Shown: positions 61,681 through 64,000 of the stretch, one piece after another
Numbering within the stretch: position 1 is the stretch's first letter
How the letters are laid out: each line of letters starts with the position of its first letter
Assembly: GCF_007993935.1 (NCBI RefSeq)
Contig: NZ_VITY01000010.1
Span: 314,331-378,330 of the forward strand
Direction: 5' to 3'
Source of the DNA: Bradyrhizobium macuxiense
GTDB taxonomy: Bacteria; Pseudomonadota; Alphaproteobacteria; Rhizobiales; Xanthobacteraceae
DNA: 64,000 nt
Position numbers and translations under genes: made by a program
The notes under the pieces: model-generated
The model's database searches: none
What the model saw: only the letters and a program-made list of their open reading frames with translations
Told to the model about the DNA's origin: nothing

Positions 61681-62544
61681 ATGACCGCAGCCATCGTCTA
61701 CGCCTTCGCCTCGGCGATTTTCCTCGGCGCCGGGGTGGTGCTGGCGCAGCTTGGTCTGCGCACCGTCGAGCCGCTGTCGGGCGCCGCGATCAGCGTGCCC
61801 TCCTTCACCCTGCTGTTCCTGTTGCTGTCGCCGCTGATCCTGCATGGCGAGCCGGCGGTCTGGCGCGGCCTGCCGATCTTCATGGCGATCGGGCTGTTCT
61901 TCCCGGCTTCGCTGACGCTTTTGACCTTTGCCTCGAACCGGGCGCTCGGGCCGGTCATCACTTCGACGCTGGGCAATCTCGCGCCGCTGTTCGCGGTGAC
62001 CGCGGCCGTGGTGCTGCTGGACGAGCCGCTGCCGCCGCAGCAGCTGATTGGCCTCGTGGTCGCGGTGGCGGGCGCTGCCGTCATCACCGTGACCCGGCCG
62101 CGCGACCTCGGCCATTGGCGCAGCTGGGCGCTACTGCTGCCGCTGACGAGCGCACTGGTGCGCGGCATCGTGCCGCCGATTGCCAAGCTCGGGCTGGCGA
62201 CCTGGCCGAGCCCGCTATGGGCCTGCCTGGTCGGCTATGTCATGTCCTCGCTGGTGGTGCTGGTCGTGCAACGGATCCGCAAGGGCAGCTTCATGGTGCA
62301 GGCGCCGCGTGAGGGCCGGCTCTGGTTCGCACTGACCGGGATCAGCAACGGGCTCAGCGCGCTCAGCCTGTTCGCCGCGGTCCGCAACGGCCCGATCACG
62401 CTGGTGGCACCGCTCGCTGCGATCTACCCGCTGGTGACCGTGGCGATGAGCGCTGTCATGCTCAAGCACGTCGAGATCACGGCGCGGATCGTCGCCGGAA
62501 CCCTTTTGACGGTCGTCGGCGTCGCGCTGGTCCTGATCGCCTGA
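61681..62544 (+). CDS. EamA/DMT family transporter
   Basis: 287 residues with ten predicted membrane segments in two EamA halves (AIVYAFASAIFLGAGVVLAQ at the start; LVAPLAAIYPLVTVAMSAVM near the end). VVLLDEPLPPQQLIGLVV is the typical end of the first half. Export of amino acids or metabolites is usual for the class; substrate unknown. ATG 61681. Divergent from leuB across about 160 bp. Confidence 0.87.
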   Translation: MTAAIVYAFASAIFLGAGVVLAQLGLRTVEPLSGAAISVPSFTLLFLLLSPLILHGEPAVWRGLPIFMAIGLFFPASLTLLTFASNRALGPVITSTLGNLAPLFAVTAAVVLLDEPLPPQQLIGLVVAVAGAAVITVTRPRDLGHWRSWALLLPLTSALVRGIVPPIAKLGLATWPSPLWACLVGYVMSSLVVLVVQRIRKGSFMVQAPREGRLWFALTGISNGLSALSLFAAVRNGPITLVAPLAAIYPLVTVAMSAVMLKHVEITARIVAGTLLTVVGVALVLIA

Positions 62545-62633
62545 TTGCCCGATACGCAAGACAGTGTTGCGGCCTCCAGCGGTGGGCAGGACCGCCGCGG
62601 CCTGCCACAATGCCGGCATTGCCGGAGTGAATT

Positions 62634-63812
62634 GTGAGAGCCCCCACCCCATCCTATCCGCATCCCGCGCGGCTGATCCTGATTTTGTCGCTTGCACCGA
62701 CGGTCGGTCTCGGCATCGGCCGTTTCGCCTATTCGCTGGTGCTGCCCGATATGCGTGACTCGCTGGCGTGGTCGTATTCGGCCGCCGGCTTCATGAACAC
62801 GATCAATGCCGCCGGCTATCTGGTCGGCGCGCTGCTTGCGTCGCGGCTGATCCAGCGCTTCGGGCTTGCGACGTCGGTGCGCTCGTCGACGCTGGCCTGC
62901 GTGCTGTCGCTGGCGCTTTGCGCCCTCTCGGGCAATTTCGTGGTGCTGAGCTTTGCCCGCCTCCTGGTCGGCTTCGCTGCCGCGATCGGCTTCGTCGGCG
63001 GCGGCGCGCTGGCAGCGACGATCGCGCAGTCGCGGCCGGAACGCGCCAACTTCCTGCTCAGCCTGTTCTATGCCGGGCCGGGCGTCGGCATATTGGCGTC
63101 CGGCCTGATCGCGCCGTTCGTGTTGCAGGGCTTCGGCGCCGGCTCATGGTGGATCGTGTGGTGGGCGATGACCCTGCTCTCGGTGATCATGACCGTGCCG
63201 CTGATGCTGGCGCCGTTCCACGCCGACGCGATCGCCGGCGGCTTCGTGCGGACCAAGTTCGCGATCATGCCGGTCCTGATCTACCTCGCCGCCTACTTCC
63301 TGTTCGGCGCCGGCTACATCGCCTACATGACCTTCATGATCGCCTATGTCCGCGACGGCGGCGGCGGCGCGGTGGCGCAGAGCGCGTTCTGGAGCCTGAT
63401 CGGCGTCAGCGCGTTCGTCACGCCATGGGTGTGGCGGCGGGTGCTGGCGCTCGACCGCGGCGGGCTCGCCACAACGATCATCCTCGGCGTCAACGCGCTC
63501 GGCGCGGCTCTGCCGATCTTCGGCCATTCGCCGCTGCTGCTCGCCATCTCGGCACTGGTGTTCGGCGTCGCGTTCTTCGCCGTGGTCGGCTCGACCACCG
63601 CCTTCGTGCGCTACAACTACCCGCCGGAAGCCTGGCCGACCGCGATCGCTGCGATGACCATCGCCTTCGGCATCGGCCAAACGCTCGGGCCGATCGTGGT
63701 CGGAGCGATCACGGATGCGGTCGGCAGCCTGTCATTTGCGTTGAATGTCTCGGCGGCGATGCTCGCGCTCGGCGCACTGCTGTCGGCGTTTCAGCGGAAG
63801 GTGGGGCCATAA
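62634..63812 (+). CDS. YbfB/YjiJ family MFS transporter
   Basis: 392 residues, 12 hydrophobic segments. LAPTVGLGIGRFAYSLVLPD and SYSAAGFMNTINAAGYLVGA match the YbfB/YjiJ MFS family. GARLLVGFAAAIGFVGGGAL-like helix 4 (ARLLVGFAAAIGFVGGG) and AITDAVGSLSFALNVSAAM near the end. GTG start at 62634. Substrate unknown. It follows the EamA gene by 90 bp and may be co-transcribed. Confidence 0.87.
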   Translation: MRAPTPSYPHPARLILILSLAPTVGLGIGRFAYSLVLPDMRDSLAWSYSAAGFMNTINAAGYLVGALLASRLIQRFGLATSVRSSTLACVLSLALCALSGNFVVLSFARLLVGFAAAIGFVGGGALAATIAQSRPERANFLLSLFYAGPGVGILASGLIAPFVLQGFGAGSWWIVWWAMTLLSVIMTVPLMLAPFHADAIAGGFVRTKFAIMPVLIYLAAYFLFGAGYIAYMTFMIAYVRDGGGGAVAQSAFWSLIGVSAFVTPWVWRRVLALDRGGLATTIILGVNALGAALPIFGHSPLLLAISALVFGVAFFAVVGSTTAFVRYNYPPEAWPTAIAAMTIAFGIGQTLGPIVVGAITDAVGSLSFALNVSAAMLALGALLSAFQRKVGP

Positions 63813-63817
63813 CCCTC

Positions 63818-63920
63818 CGTCGTCCCGGCGCAGGCCGGGACCCATACGCCGCGGCCAACGGAATAGGCAGGCGGGGCGACGGCCTCTTCAATCAGAACCA
63901 TTTGGGGTTATGGGTCCCTG
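63818..63920. repeat. Palindromic repeat, CGTCGTCCCGGCGCAGGCC type, copy 4, right arm truncated
   Basis: The left arm CGTCGTCCCGGCGCAGGCCGGGACCCATA is complete, but the right arm ends at TATGGGTCCC; the expected GGCxxxCGCCGGGACGACG is replaced by unrelated sequence. The rest of the window to 64000 shows no gene. Confidence 0.75.
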
Positions 63921-64000
63921 TGTCTGGATTGTCTGTCATGATGGGGTGGGCGGGAAGCCGTTGGGTCCTTGGCGCTTGACGCCGTGAGCCGGCTCGGTCT

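Overview
The window is a GC-rich alphaproteobacterial chromosome segment, most likely Bradyrhizobium or a close relative in the Nitrobacteraceae. The grounds are gene order and protein sequence (mdh-sucC-sucD-sucA-sucB-lpdA, ccmABCDG, ffh-rpsP-rimM-trmD-rplS) and many short palindromic intergenic repeats of the Bradyrhizobium/Rhodopseudomonas kind. I saw no transposase, prophage, CRISPR array, rRNA or tRNA. This is mostly core genome.

Layout. 0-3.8 kb: 5' part of priA, xerC, two membrane proteins. 3.9-14.7 kb: TCA/2-oxoglutarate dehydrogenase cluster, all on the minus strand (mdh, sucC, a DUF1579 gene, sucD, sucA, sucB, an SDR gene, lpdA), with an intrinsic terminator after sucD. 14.9-22.6 kb: zapE, thpR, a GDSL esterase divergent from an ABC/FtsX pair (the tesA-ybbAP arrangement), a Bax-inhibitor-1 gene with a candidate ybhL leader, DUF2794. 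22.6-30.8 kb: a possible small RNA, DUF1223, acnA, and divergently the cytochrome c maturation genes ccmABCDG, with an Irr-box-like palindrome between acnA and ccmA. 30.8-39.7 kb: yciB, ftsY, an RluA-type pseudouridine synthase, DUF2336, mtaB, dapF, two exported proteins, a metallo-beta-lactamase-fold hydrolase. 40.2-47.7 kb: ffh-rpsP-rimM, then LysR, MFS and dehydrogenase genes lying inside the usual ribosomal cluster, then trmD-rplS. 48-64 kb: leuC, a cluster of small secreted low-complexity proteins, leuD, a glycosyltransferase, a CitE-like lyase, carbonic anhydrase, asd, leuB, EamA and MFS transporters.

The genes serve central carbon metabolism (TCA cycle, aconitase), leucine and lysine/threonine precursor synthesis (leuBCD, asd, dapF), cytochrome c assembly and SRP targeting (ffh, ftsY). 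The least-explained material is between genes. It includes (i) two palindrome families with different stems but a shared loop, some copies of which supply stop codons to neighbouring genes; (ii) a 40-nt hairpin module found at the same internal motif of two unrelated repeat families; (iii) an insertion between ccmA and ccmB flanked by a 23-bp direct repeat that keeps both ATGA start/stop overlaps; (iv) a duplicated glycosyltransferase/lyase junction with remnants of both genes; (v) a small gene whose ribosome-binding site lies in a perfect hairpin. No defence system or biosynthetic cluster was recognised.
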